Shown piece after piece: positions 18,889-29,898 of a DNA stretch of 64,000 nt. Source of the stretch: Pleurodeles waltl (lineage: Eukaryota; Chordata; Amphibia; Caudata; Salamandridae). The notes below the pieces were generated by a model that saw nothing but the letters and a program-made list of their open reading frames with translations, did no database searches and was not told where the DNA came from. The translations under genes and the position numbers were made by a program. Location of the stretch: assembly GCF_031143425.1 (NCBI RefSeq), contig NC_090448.1:329976177-330040176 (forward strand), given 5' to 3'. The first letter of the stretch is position 1, and every line of letters begins with the position of its first letter.

Positions 18889-20704
18889 TCAGATAATTTG
18901 CAGTAGATGTGGCTGTTTCCATAAATACAAGTTTTCAACATATAAAATACTAGTAGTCCGGTTGTGTTCAAGGATGTTTATTGTAATGCTATGAAATTGA
19001 GGGAAAAGTGCAATGGAATGGGGTGATGATGGAGGAAAGTCCAGGGTATTGTTCCAGTCTGTTTGTAGCCAGGTCCAGTGTCCAAAGGGCCTTAGGAAGG
19101 GGAGCAAAGGCAGTTCAAAGTGGACAAGGTGACAGTGTGTGACACAAGGGGGACAATCAGTAGAATCTAATTTCCTGTTGGTGGTCTTGGCAAGTGTCTC
19201 TGGCTTCTGTCTGAGTCGCAGGGAACGTTTGCGGGGTGATTCACCTTCTGCAGGGGGAGGGGTGCTGGTGGCCGGTGGGTCCTGTGACGGGGCCTCCCGC
19301 CCACTAGCTGCAGCGGAAGTGGAGGGCTGGTCAATGGACTGGCTAGTGGTAGGGGCCAGGCGGTGTGCTGTTGCTTCCGTCATGATGTTAGCCATGTCTG
19401 CCAGCACCCCTGCTATGGAGATCAAGGTGGTGTTAATGGCCTGCAGGTCCTCCCTGATCCCCTGATACTGTTCCTCCTGAAGCCACCTGTTCTCCTGCAC
19501 GTTGTCAAAGATCTGGCCCATCGTGTCCTGGGAATGTTGGTAGGCTCCCAGGATCTTGGTGAGTGCCTCCCGGAGAGTCTGTTCCCTGGGCCTGTCCTCC
19601 CCCTGGCACACAGCGGTCCTCCCAGTGTCCCTGTTGCCCTGTGCGTCTGTCCCTTGAACGGTGTGCCCACTGCCACTTACCCCAGGTATTTGATTGTCTT
19701 GGGGGCAAGGTGTGGTCGGGGGTCCGTGTACAGGTGGGCACACTGCAGATTTACTTGTCCTGGGGACAGAGGTGTGGGTATGCTGGATGGGTGCTGTGGT
19801 GTTGGATACTGCTAGGGGAGGCTCTATGATGGACTGTTAGTGGGCTGGGGTGACCGACTGTCCAGTGGTCCCTGATGGGCTAGTTTGTTGGTCAAGGTCC
19901 TGAAGTCCAGAGTTACTGTCATCACTGGGGGCATTTTCTGTTGGGGGACTGGATAGTCATGGCAGCTCCTCTCTGCTGGGATTGGCTGGGGTACCTGTGG
20001 GTATGTAAGTGATGTATTATGCTTCATGTCCGTGACATATTGTACATCTCTGATTCCTCGATCGTTGCTGTTGCCCTGCCACCTTTGTTTATGTATGGTG
20101 ATGTATTGTGGGATTGTTAGTTTCCCTATTCTGTGTATGCTTTAGTGATTGGTGTACATGCAGGGCTGGGAGGGCTGTCCATGCACTGGTATGGCATGCA
20201 GGATTTGGCATCAGGGTTAGTCATATGTGTAGGTGCAGTGTGTGAGATGAAGTGGAATGATGAGGGTGAGGGGGTGTGATGGCACGCAGGTATGGGGATT
20301 GATTAGTAGTAAATATTTATTCACCATTGTCCAGTCCTCCAGCAACTCCAGTGAGTCCCTCAGGATGCAGTAATGCCAAGACTTGCTCCTCCCATGCTGT
20401 GAGCTGTGGGGGAGGAGGTGCGGGGTCCACCGCCAGTCCTCTGTATGGCGGGCTGGTGCCTTGCTGCCACAGAACGTACCTTCCCCTGTAGGTCGTTCCA
20501 CCTCTTTCCGATGTCGTCCCTTGTTCTTGGATGCTGTCCCACATCATTCACCCTGTCCACGATTCTCTGCCATATCTCCATCTTCCAGGCAATGGATATT
20601 TGCTGTACCTGTGCTCCAAACAGCTGTTGCTCTACCCAGACAATTTCCTCCACCATGACCCGTTACTCCTCATCAGTGAAACAATGGTGCTTTAGTGGGG
20701 ACAT
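18889..20704 (-). pseudogene. second Myb/SANT-like gene of the Harbinger element
   Basis: ATG at 20704 (MSPLKHHCFTDEE, then a stop) leads into VMVEEIVWVEQQLFGAQVQQ, IWQRIVDRVNDVGQHPRTRD and DIGKRWNDLQGKVRS. This is a Myb/SANT-like (Myb_DNA-bind type) domain different from gene 1. A shifted frame then gives LTAWEEQVLALLHPEGLTGV. A downstream frame (19743-18889) has QTLREALTKILGAYQHSQDT and INTTLISIAGVLADMANI, probably a coiled coil, then SPRKRSLRLRQK, a basic stretch that could be a nuclear signal. The TAA near the start and the frameshift mark it as decayed. It flanks the transposase on the side opposite to gene 1. Confidence 0.7.
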
Positions 20705-21228
20705 GGGTGTTGTGTGTTGGTGAGAGTGTGTTGAGTAATGTGGTGGGGTGTGTGAGGGACGTATGGGTGTATGTGGTGTGTGTGTCTAGTTGTCTCTACT
20801 GTTCGTGTCAATTTCCTGGCAGGAATTGTTGTTTGTAAAGGGTTGTGGGTAATGTGGGTGTGTGTTTTATGGTGCTGTGGATGGGTGTGTTGTGTCTGAG
20901 TGTCAGGTGTGTGTTTTTAGTATTAGCCAATGTAGTGTTGTTTTGTATGTGGGTGTCCATTCTGAGCACAGCGGTATGTACCGCCAATGGTTTACAGCTG
21001 TTGAATGTCTGCTGTGGTGATTCGTGAGTCCCAATGTGGTGGGTGTTGTTTTGTTGGCATAACGGTATTTGTGTTGGTACCGCCACTTTAGCACTGACCT
21101 TTGGGCTGGCGGATTTGTGTATGTGGCTGTATTCTGTCGGATTGGTGTGTGTGTGTCGTAATATGTGGAACGGATATTTGCCACTGCTGCGGTATGTTAG
21201 CGGCCGTCACCGTGGCAGTAAGCGGGAT

Positions 21229-21254
21229 TTACTGTCAATGTCATAATGAGGCCC
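21229..21254 (-). repeat. Harbinger right terminal inverted repeat
   Basis: Reverse complement reads GGGCCTCATTATGACATTGA and then CAGTAA; it is followed by the TCT duplication at 21255-21257. Confidence 0.9.
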
Positions 21255-21766
21255 TCTGTTCCCACATGAAACTGCATTCCATTCCTTGCATTAAGTTGAC
21301 AGGTTACATTATCTATCTTGGTTTTCTCTGTCTAACGTTCACCACTGCTCCCCTTGGCTCCTTAATGAAAGGACTTAATTAAAACACATGTATCTTAACC
21401 CCTTCTGTGCCGCGGACGTAATGGTTACATCCTGCGGCACAGTGCTCATGTGCCGAGGACGTAACCATTACGTCCTGGGCACTGAGCTCAGAGGGAGTGC
21501 TAGCGCTCCCTCTGTGGGCTAAAAGGCAGGAATGGAAGGGGGAAGCCCTTCCCCTTCCACCTGACTCCCCCCAGTGACGTCTGATGATGTCAGCGCGCAA
21601 ATGTGCGCTGACCTAATCAGAGGCCACTTCCCCATCGTGCTCGAAGCTCAGCTTCCAGTGCGATCGGAAGAGAAATGCAAAGCTTTTCTCTTCCAATCAT
21701 GTGATGGGGCCCTGAGAGGCTTCAAAGGGAAGGACAGGAATTTCGTTCCCTTTGAAGTCTCTCAGA

Positions 21767-21811
21767 GCATTTCAAAAGCCGGATTGTAAAGCAATCCGGC
21801 TTTTGAAATGC
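21767..21811. repeat. perfect 20-bp hairpin
   Basis: Arms 21767-21786 and 21792-21811 (GCATTTCAAAAGCCGGATTG and its exact reverse complement) surround a 5-base loop TAAAG, near the left end of the piggyBac-like element. Confidence 0.9.
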
Positions 21812-21839
21812 CCACTAGACACCAGGGATTTATTTTTGT

Positions 21840-22630
21840 ATGAAACTGGCATGAAGGGATCGACCCCTTGGGCAAGGGTCGCTCCCCGGGGAGGGGGGGG
21901 GGGAATATTTTTAAATGCCTTTTCTGGCAGATTGGGCTATTTTTATGAGGCCAGTCTGCCGGGGATCTTCTTTTTTTTGCGCCAATGTCACGCAAGGGGA
22001 GCGACCCCTTAGGCAAGGGTCGCCCCGCCCCCCCCCCCCGGGTTACAAATTTATTTAAGGCCATCTGCCCCCCCTGGGGGGGCAGAAGCCTCTAAGCGCC
22101 AGGTATAGATTTTTTCTTTTGTTTTGTTTTTTAGAGGTGGGGAGGGACCCCTTAGCCCCGTGGGGTGGGGGGGCAAATTTATTTTAGGCCATTTCTGCCC
22201 CCCCAGGGGCAGATCGGCCTATTTTTATTAGGCTAATCTGCCTCCAGGTGTGGCAGAAACCTCTAGGTGCCAGGGATGAAAAAAAATAATGTTTTTTTTG
22301 TTGTTGTTTTATTTAGAGGTGGGGAGCGACCCCTTAGTCAAGGGTCTCTCCCCTGGGGGGCAAATTGTACTTAGACTATTTAGATCAGCTGATTTTTGTT
22401 GGGCCAATCTGCCCCCAAGGGGTGCAGAAAACACTTAGGCACCAGGGATTGGTGTGTGTGTGTGTTTGTATGCGTGTGTTTTCTTTAGGGGGCAGCCCCT
22501 TGGGTAAGGGTTGCTCCCCATGGGGGCACATTACTGTTGGCCATATCTGCCCCCCAAATAAATGGGGCCAAAGTTGTTCCTGGGGCAATTACCCCGATCC
22601 ACACCCCGGGGGGCAGAAAGTCTACTGGAT
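21840..22630. repeat. G-rich minisatellite of piggyBac-like element
   Basis: About five diverged units of roughly 120-190 bp. Each has GCGACCCCTTGGGCAAGGGTCG-like (shortened here) clamp sequences, a G/C homopolymer, a TCTGCCCCC block and CTAGACACCAGGGATT. The GACCCCTT...AAGGGTC parts are small inverted repeats. Confidence 0.7.
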
Positions 22631-22859
22631 GCCAGGGAATCAAAAAAAAAAACAAAGAATATTGGGCTGGTGGCTACCAACCAGTATGGGCTTGGTTACA
22701 CCCCCACCCCAACTGATGGGGTAACAGTCTTTCAGCTCTCCCCTGCTCTCTAAACCTTCTTATCCCACAGCAAGCAAGAAGACATTTGATTATTTTGGGT
22801 TTTAGTTTTACATTTGGGCCATGAGAGCTTGGCTAACTCTCAAAATCGTCCCACTTGGA

Positions 22860-23481
22860 ATGGTGAGGGCTGCACTTTATGGACTTTGGGACGCTGCCAT
22901 GTAGAAAAATCCACAAGACCTAGACACATCTGAAAACTAAATATCTGGGTGATTCCAGGGTGGTGTGTTTCACATGCAGCCCGCACCATTTTTGTACCCA
23001 CAATCCCCTGCAAACCTCCAACTTTGCTGGAAATCACACATTTTTCCCACGTTTTTGTGATGGAACCTTCCGGAATCTGCAGGAATCTACACAATTCCTA
23101 CCACCCAGCATTGTCTCATATATACCGGTAACAATTCTGCTGCACTTGTCAGCCTAAAAATCTTTTTTTTGCAAACTGCCCTTTTGGGCCCCCTTTCATT
23201 CCCCCTCAATATTGACAAGCACTTGGCCCACCTACACAAATGAGGTATCATTTTTACCGGGATACTGAGGGGAACATTGGGTGGTATGAAGTTTGTCCCA
23301 GTGCGGTGATCCCACACAGAAATGTGGGAAAAATGTGATTTTTTTTTTAACCTAAATTTGATGTTTGCTGAGGATTCTGGGTAAGAAAACATTGGGGGAT
23401 CCACACAAGTCACACGTCACTGGACTCCCTCGGGTGTCTAGTTTTCAGAAATGTCTGGGTTTGGTAGGTTTCCCTAAAAGG
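22860..23481. repeat. diverged monomers flanking the 1.05-kb array
   Basis: Blocks such as ATTTTTACCGGGATACTGAG and CCACACAAGTCAC...TCTAGTTTTCA resemble the sub-blocks of the next array but are clearly more diverged. They are the older edge of the same tandem family. Confidence 0.65.
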
Positions 23482-26400
23482 CTGCTGAGCCCAGGACCAA
23501 AAACGCAGGTGCCCCCCCTGCAAAAACAGGTAGTTTTGCATTTGATAATTTTGATGTGTCCAGATAGTGTTTTGGGGCATTTCCTTTCGCGGGCAGTAGG
23601 CCCACCCACAAAAGTGAGGTACCATTTTTATCGGGAGACTTGGGGGAACGCTAGGTGGAAGGAAATGTGTGGCTCCTCTCTGATTCCAGAACTTTCTGTC
23701 ACCGAAATGAGAGGAAAAGGTGTTTTTTTGGCCAAATTTTGAGGTTTCTGGGTAAGAGAACCTGGTCAGAGCCCCACAAGTCACCCCATCTTAGATTCCC
23801 GTAGGTGTCTAGTTTTCAAAACTGTGCAGGTTTGCTAGGTTTCCCTAGGTGCCGGCTGAGCTAGAGGCCAAAATCCACAGCTAGCCACTTTGCAAAAAAC
23901 AGCTCTGTTTTCTTTGTGAAAATGTGATGTGTCCATGTTGCGTTTTGGGGCAGTTCCTGTCGGGGGCGCTAGGCCTACCCACCCAAGTGAGGTACCATTT
24001 TTATCGGCAGACATGGGGAACACAGAATAGCAAAACAAGTGTTATTGCCTCTTGTCTTACTCTACATTTTTTCCTTCAAATGTAAGACAATGTGTAAAAA
24101 AGACGTCTATTTGAGAAATGCCCTGTAATTCACATGCTGGTATGGGCACTCCAGAATTCAGAAATGTGCAAATAACCACTGCTTCTTAACACCTTATCTT
24201 GTGGCCATTTTGGAAATACAAAGGTTTTCTTGATACCTATTTTTCTGCAAATGAATTGCTGTATACCCGGTATAGAATGAAAACCCATTGCAAGGTGCAG
24301 GTCATTTATTGGCTCTGGGTACCTAGGGTTCTTTATGAACCTACAAGCCCTATGTATCCCCGCAACCAGAAGAGTCCAGCTGACGTAACGGTATATTGCT
24401 TTAAAAAATCTGACATCGCACGAAAAAGTTACAGAGTAAAACGTGGAGAAAAATGCCTTTTTTTTTTTTTACCTCCGTTTCAATATTGTTTTATTTCAGC
24501 TGTTATTTTCTGTAGGAAACACTTGTAGGATCTACACCTGCTGAGCCCAGGACCAAAAACGCAGTTGCCCCCCCTGCAAAAACAGGTAGTTTTGCATTTG
24601 ATAATTTTGATGTGTCCAGATAGTGTTTTGGGGCATTTCCTTTCGCGGGCAGTAGGCCCACCCACAAAAGTGAGGTACCATTTTTATCGGGAGACTTGGG
24701 GGAACGCTAGGTGGAAGGAAATTTGTGGCTCCTCTCTGATTCCGGAACTTTCTGTCACCGAAATGAGAGGAAAAGGTGTTTTTTTTGGCCAAATTTTGAG
24801 GTTTCTGGGTAAGAGAACCTCGTCAGAGCCCCACAAGTCACCCCATCTTGGAGTCCCCTAGGTGTCTAGTTTTCAAAACTGTGCAGGTTTGCTAGGTTTC
24901 CCTAGGTGCCGGCTGAACTAGAGGCCAAAATCCACAGCTAGCCACTTTGCAAAAAACAGCTCTGTTTTCTTTGTGAAAATGTGATGTGTCCATGTTGCGT
25001 TTTGGGGCAGTTCCTGTCGCGGGCGCTAGGCCTACCCACCCAAGTGAGGTACCATTTTTATCGGCAGACATGGGGACCACAGAATAGCAAAACAAGTGTT
25101 ATTGCCTCTTGTCTTACTCTACATTTTTTCCTTCAAATGTAAGACAGTGTGTAAAAAAGACGTCTATTTGAGAAATGCCCTGTAATTCACATGCTGGTAT
25201 GGGCACTCCAGAATTCAGAGATGTGCAAATAACCGCTGCTTCTTAACACCTTATCTTGTGGCCATTTTGGAAATACAAAGGTTTTCTTGATACCTATTTT
25301 TCTGCAAATGAATTGCTGTATACCCGGTATAGAATGAAAACCCATTGCAAGGTGCAGGTCATTTATTGGCTCTGGGTACCTAGGGTTCTTGATGAACCTA
25401 CAAGCCCTATGAATCCCCGCAACCAGAAGAGTCCAGCTGACGTAACAGTATATTGCTTTAAAAAATCTGATACCGCAGGAAAAAGTTAGAGTAAAACGTG
25501 GAGAAAAATTGCTTTTTTTTTCACCTCAGTTTCAATATTGTTTTATTTCAGCTGTTATTTTCTGTAGGAAACACTTGTAGGATCTACACCTGCTGAGCCC
25601 AGGACCAAAAACGCAGGTGCCCCCCTGCAAAACAGGTAGTTTTGCATTTGATAATTTTGATGTGTCCAGATAGTGTTTTGGGGCATTTCCTTTCGCGGGC
25701 AGTAGGCCCACCCACAAAAGTGAGGTACCATTTTTATCGGGAGACTTGGGGGAACGCTAGGTGGAAAGAAATTTGTGGCTCCTCTCTGATTCCAGAACTT
25801 TCTGTCACCGAAATGAGCGGAAAAGGTGTTTTTTTGGCCAAATTTTGAGGTTTCTGGGTAAGAGAACCTGGTCAGAGTCCCACAAGTCACCCCATCTTGG
25901 ATTCCCGTAGGTGTCTAGTTTTCAAAACTGTGCAGGTTTGCTAGGTTTCCCTAGGTGCCGGCTGAGCTAGAGGCCAAAATCCACAGCTAGCCACTTTGCA
26001 AAAAACAGCTCTGTTTTCTTTGTGAAAATGTGATGTGTCCATGTTGCGTTTTGGGGCAGTTCCTGTCGCGGGCGCTAGGCCTACCCACCCAAGTGAGGTA
26101 CCATTTTTATCGGCAGACATGGGGACCACAGAATAGCACAACAAGTGTTATTGCCTCTTGTCTTACTCTACATTTTTTCCTTCAAATGTAAGACAGTGTG
26201 TAAAAAAGACGTCTATTTGAGAAATGCCCTGTAATTCACATGCTGGTATGGGCACTCCAGAATTCAGAGATGTGCAAATAACCGCTGCTTCTTAACACCT
26301 TATCTTGTGGCCATTTTGGAAATACAAAGGTTTTCTTGATACCTATTTTTCTGCAAATGAATTGCTGTATACCCGGTATAGAATGAAAACCCATTGCAAG

Positions 26401-27695
26401 GTGCAGGTCATTTATTGGCTCTGGGTACCTAGGGTTCTTGATGAACCTACAAGCCCTATGTATCCCCGCAACCAGAAGAGTCCAGCTGACGTAACGGTAT
26501 ATTGCTTTCAAAAATCTGACATCGCACGAAAAAGTTACAGAGTAAAACGTGGAGAAAAATGCCTTTTTTTTTTTACCTCAGTTTCAATATGGTTTTATTT
26601 CAGCTGTTATTTTCTGTAGGAAACACTTGTAGGATCTACACCTGCTGAGCCCAGGACCAAAAACGCAGGTGCCCCCCCTGCAAAAACAGGTAGTTTTGCA
26701 TTTGATAATTTTGATGTGTCCAGATAGTGTTTTGGGGCATTTCCTTTCGCGGGCAGTAGGCCCACCCACAAAAGTGAGGTACCATTTTTATCGGGAGACT
26801 TGGGGGAACGCTAGGTGGAAGGAAATTTGTGGCTCCTCTCTGATTCCAGAACTTTCTGTCACCGAAATGAGAGGAAAAGGTGTTTTTTTTGGCCAAATTT
26901 TGAGGTTTCTGGGTAAGAGAACCTCGTCAGAGCCCCACAAGTCACCCCATCTTGGATTCCCCTAGGTGTCTAGTTTTCAAAACTGTGCAGGTTTGATAGG
27001 TTTCCCTAGGTGCCGGCTGAACTAGAGGCCAAAATCCACAGCTAGCCACTTTGCAAAAAACAGCTCTGTTTTCTTTGTGAAAATGTGATGTGTCCATGTT
27101 GCGTTTTGGGGCAGTTCCTGTCGCGGGCGCTAGGCCTACCCACCCAAGTGAGGTACCATTTTTATCGGCAGACATGGGGACCACAGAATAGCAAAACAAG
27201 TGTTATTGCCTCTTGTCTTACTCTACATTTTTTCCTTCAAATGTAAGACAGTGTGTAAAAAAGACATCTATTTGAGAAATGCCCTGTAATTCACATGCTG
27301 GTATGGGCACTCCAGAATTCAGAGATGTGCAAATTACCACTGCTTCTTAACACCTTATCTTTTGGCCATTTTGGAAATACAAAAGTTTTCTTGATACCTA
27401 TTTTTCTGCAAATGAATTGCTGTATACCCGGTATAGAATGAAAACCCATTGCAAGGTGCAGCTCATTTATTGTCTCTGGGTACCTAGGGTTCTTGATGAA
27501 CCTACAAGCCCTATGTATCCCCGCAACCAGAAGAGTCCAGCTGACGTAACGGTATATTGCTTTAAAAAATCTGACATCGCAGGAAAAAGTTACAGAGTAA
27601 AACGTGGAGAAAAATTTCTTTTTTTTTCACCTCAGTTTCAATATTCTTTTATTTCAGCTGTTATTTTCTGTAGGAAACACTTGTAGGATCTACAC
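23482..27695. repeat. tandem array of four ~1.05-kb units (A-B-A-B)
   Basis: The start CTGCTGAGCCCAGGACC recurs at 23482, 24538, 25590 and 26642, and the fourth unit ends near 27695, so periods are 1056, 1052, 1052 and about 1054. The units look almost identical by eye. Units 1 and 3 share variants that units 2 and 4 lack: CTGGTCAG against CTCGTCAG, GGCTGAGCTAG against GGCTGAACTAG, CCCGTAGG against CCCCTAGG, and seven against eight T before GGCC. Each unit has an internal duplicate (GTACCATTTTTATCGG about 370 bp apart). The small ORFs recur per unit with no known domain. Confidence 0.92.
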
Positions 27696-28244
27696 AAATG
27701 ACCCCTTGCTGAATTCAGAATTGTGTCTACTTTGCAGAAATGTTTAGCTTTCTGGGATCCAGCATTGGTTTCTCACCCATTTCTGTCACTAACTGGAAGG
27801 AGGCTGAAAGCATTAAAAAATAGTAAAAATGGGGTATGTGCCAGTAAAATGTCAAAATTGTGTTGAAAAATTGGGTTTTCTAATTCAAGTCTTCCTGTTC
27901 CTGAACGCTGGGAAGATGGTGATTTTACCAACGCAAATCCTTTGTTGATGCCATTTTCAGGATAAAAACCACAAGCCTTCTTCTGCAGCCCTTTTTCACA
28001 TTTTTTTGTTTTGAAAAAAAGAAATTTTTGCTGTATTTTGGCTAATTTATTGGTCTCCTTCAGGGGAACCCACAAAGTCTGGGTACCTCTAGAATCCCTA
28101 GGATGTTGAAAAAAAAGAACGCAAATTTGGCGTGGGTAGCTTATGTGAACAAAAAGTGATGAGGGCCAAAGCGTGCACTGCCCCAAATAGCCAAAAAAAA
28201 GGCTCGGCACAGGAGGGGAAAAGGCCTGGCAGCGAAGGGGTTAA

Positions 28245-29768
28245 AATGCTCTTCACTGCTTCCCTCTTTTACACCTGAAAGGGCAAAATAAATGTCATTG
28301 TCTTTTCCTGCAGCCATATCAGCTTAATGTAGATAATAGATTGATTAAACACTATACTGCAGTAACTACTGAGAGCAGCAAAACTACTGACTGGCTTCAG
28401 CCGAAACGTGTTGCTCAGAGAAAGTATGCATAGATTAATCTACAACCACCAGATTTAATTTGAAGGTCATGTAAAAAAAAAAAGAAGTCTTAGCAAACTC
28501 AAATATAGTGATATCTTATATCCTAATGTGTCTGTACTGTACATTAGAGTGAGTCTAAGAAGAATTGCTATTTTCACACCAGTCAAATATGTTCTTCTTT
28601 TTTTTTAATGCAAAATAAATCCCCCTACTCAAGTTCTCATATCTTACTGTTTATAAATTACTTGTTCAATGGGTTGAACCCTCTATTATTTAGCTTTGTT
28701 TGATGGTCCCTGGTGGTGTTTTTCTTGGCAAGCGTATTCATATAGACCATGAGCACTCGGGCCCTCATTATAAGTAACTCGGAGCAACTACAGGCTTTTC
28801 TGTGTTTCCAGGCCCACAATTATCAGGTCCTTAACATCCAGTCCCGATAATTACATACCCATAGACACCAGACATGCAACCAATAGTGGAGCTATAGGTC
28901 CTGCAGGCAGCTACTGTGCCAGACCCCCATCTTTCTGCATATTATAGAATGGGGTGAGACACAGAAGCTTCTCTCCCGCTGCTTCTTGGTCCCCTTCTGC
29001 GCACGCAGGGGCAAGAGAAAAAGCCCCCAGAACATGTATTACCTTAAAGAAGGTGATATATGTTTGTGTATGTGGGGCTAATTGTTTCCCCGGGAGATGG
29101 GGGGAATTAAATAGAATTGGATTTGTTGTTACAAGGCCGGTGTGTAACTTAACATATAAAGATGATTCAAGGAATGCTTGCAATGCAACCCCTCTCTCGG
29201 GGTAGTAGTACAACCCGTTGTTCTTTTTCCTACCATGACACCTCAGTTTGGACCTAACCATACCCAAATTAGTCTTGACTGTTCTCAATGAAGAATAGTC
29301 CACACTGAACTTTCACGCCAGGTCCTCCCTAAACCAGAACGCAATGGACCCAAAGACCGGTTTTGCCCTTATTGGGACTTGTCACTTGGGTGTATCTTGA
29401 CTCCAGTTGCACAGTGAGGATAATTTCCTGTTTACTTGATTATTTGATTTCTGTGTCTCTAATGTTCTAATTTTTATTGCCTAGGGATTTCAAGCCTACC
29501 AGTTGAGACTGTGTTTACACTTCTGTATGTTGCACGTTCCTCATACAATTTCTGATGTTTTGGGGTTAATGCTGATTATTCTGTTCAGCACTGTTGACAC
29601 CGTGTTCATAAACTATGACTGAGCACATACACATATATAAGAAAACGTACTGTTTGATGAGTTGATGGGAAATGGGTGGAGGTTGGCAGATTGAAATACA
29701 GATTTGTTTTGTTGTGTTACCTGTGTGCCAAAGGTGAACATCTACAGTGTCAAGTTTGTTCTGTGCAG
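28245..29768. other. DNA before first visible APEH exon
   Basis: No coding gene is recognised. At 28759-28772, GGGCCCTCATTATAA resembles a Harbinger-type terminal repeat, without a matching partner. A pyrimidine-rich tract and TGTGCAG acceptor end at 29768. The 5' coding exon of APEH, expected to encode only a few residues, was not located and may lie here, deeper upstream, or outside. Confidence 0.4.
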
Positions 29769-29898
29769 GTTTTAAAAAATCCCATGGAGATAGCAGACTT
29801 GTACAGGGAAACCATCCAGTTCCCATCCCTATGTAATGCATGCATCGGGCCTGAAGTAATAACTCAGTATGGAGGAAAATACTGCAATATCTACACAG
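29769..29898 (+). CDS. APEH: APEH exon encoding N-terminal residues (probably exon 2)
   Basis: The acceptor TTCTGTGCAG precedes 130 bp reading VLKNPMEIADLYRETIQFPS, then LCNACIGPEVITQYGGKYCN and IYT plus one base, with donor GTATGT. It matches the start of vertebrate acylaminoacyl-peptidase (ALYR...CLGPEV-TTQYGG-type segment). The exon begins in phase 0 and ends in phase 1, which fits the next exon. The upstream exon should carry the start codon and about four residues. An internal ATG (codon 6) could be taken for a start, but homology continues upstream of it and the acceptor is good. APEH is a cytosolic S9-family serine peptidase that removes N-acylated amino acids from peptides; this part begins its beta-propeller domain. 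Confidence 0.9.

Larger units (their letters stand above)
13111..21254. mobile_element. 8.1-kb PIF/Harbinger DNA transposon
   Basis: The left end begins GGCCCTCATTATGACATTGG and the right end, reverse-complemented, begins GGGCCTCATTATGACATTGA. Both are flanked by TCT (13108-13110 and 21255-21257), the 3-bp duplication expected for PIF/Harbinger. Inside are a broken DDE transposase on + (17618-18649) and two Myb/SANT-like genes on minus (14126-17187 and 18889-20704). This matches the known two-protein logic of Harbinger, where a Myb-like partner brings the transposase to DNA. Subterminal ACCGCC/GGCGGT repeats lie near both ends. Frameshifts in the transposase mean this copy cannot move by itself. 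Confidence 0.92.
21399..28240. mobile_element. 6.8-kb piggyBac-like non-autonomous element
   Basis: The left end reads TTAA-CCCCTTCTGTGCCG and the right end, reverse-complemented, TTAA-CCCCTTCGCTGCC. TTAA is at 21395-21398 and 28241-28244. Short CCC-type terminal repeats and a TTAA duplication are the piggyBac signature. No transposase is found: every open frame inside is a by-product of tandem repeats. Contents in order are hairpin-rich end, G-rich minisatellite, diverged monomers, four 1.05-kb units, and a unique right end with CGGCACAGG and GGCCTGGCAGCG. It would depend on a transposase from elsewhere. Confidence 0.8.

Noticed and set aside
20700..20900. TG-rich stretch as a promoter or recombination signal
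   Set aside because: It is simple-sequence bias within the Harbinger element; nothing specific supports a function.
23410..27199. Recurring ORFs of 60-125 codons in the 1.05-kb array
   Set aside because: They repeat with the satellite unit on both strands, have no start/stop logic or known domain, and are truncated by unit variants.
28759..28930. Harbinger MITE from GGGCCCTCATTATAA
   Set aside because: Only one end resembles the TIR; no second end or target duplication was found, so it is mentioned only in the spacer entry.
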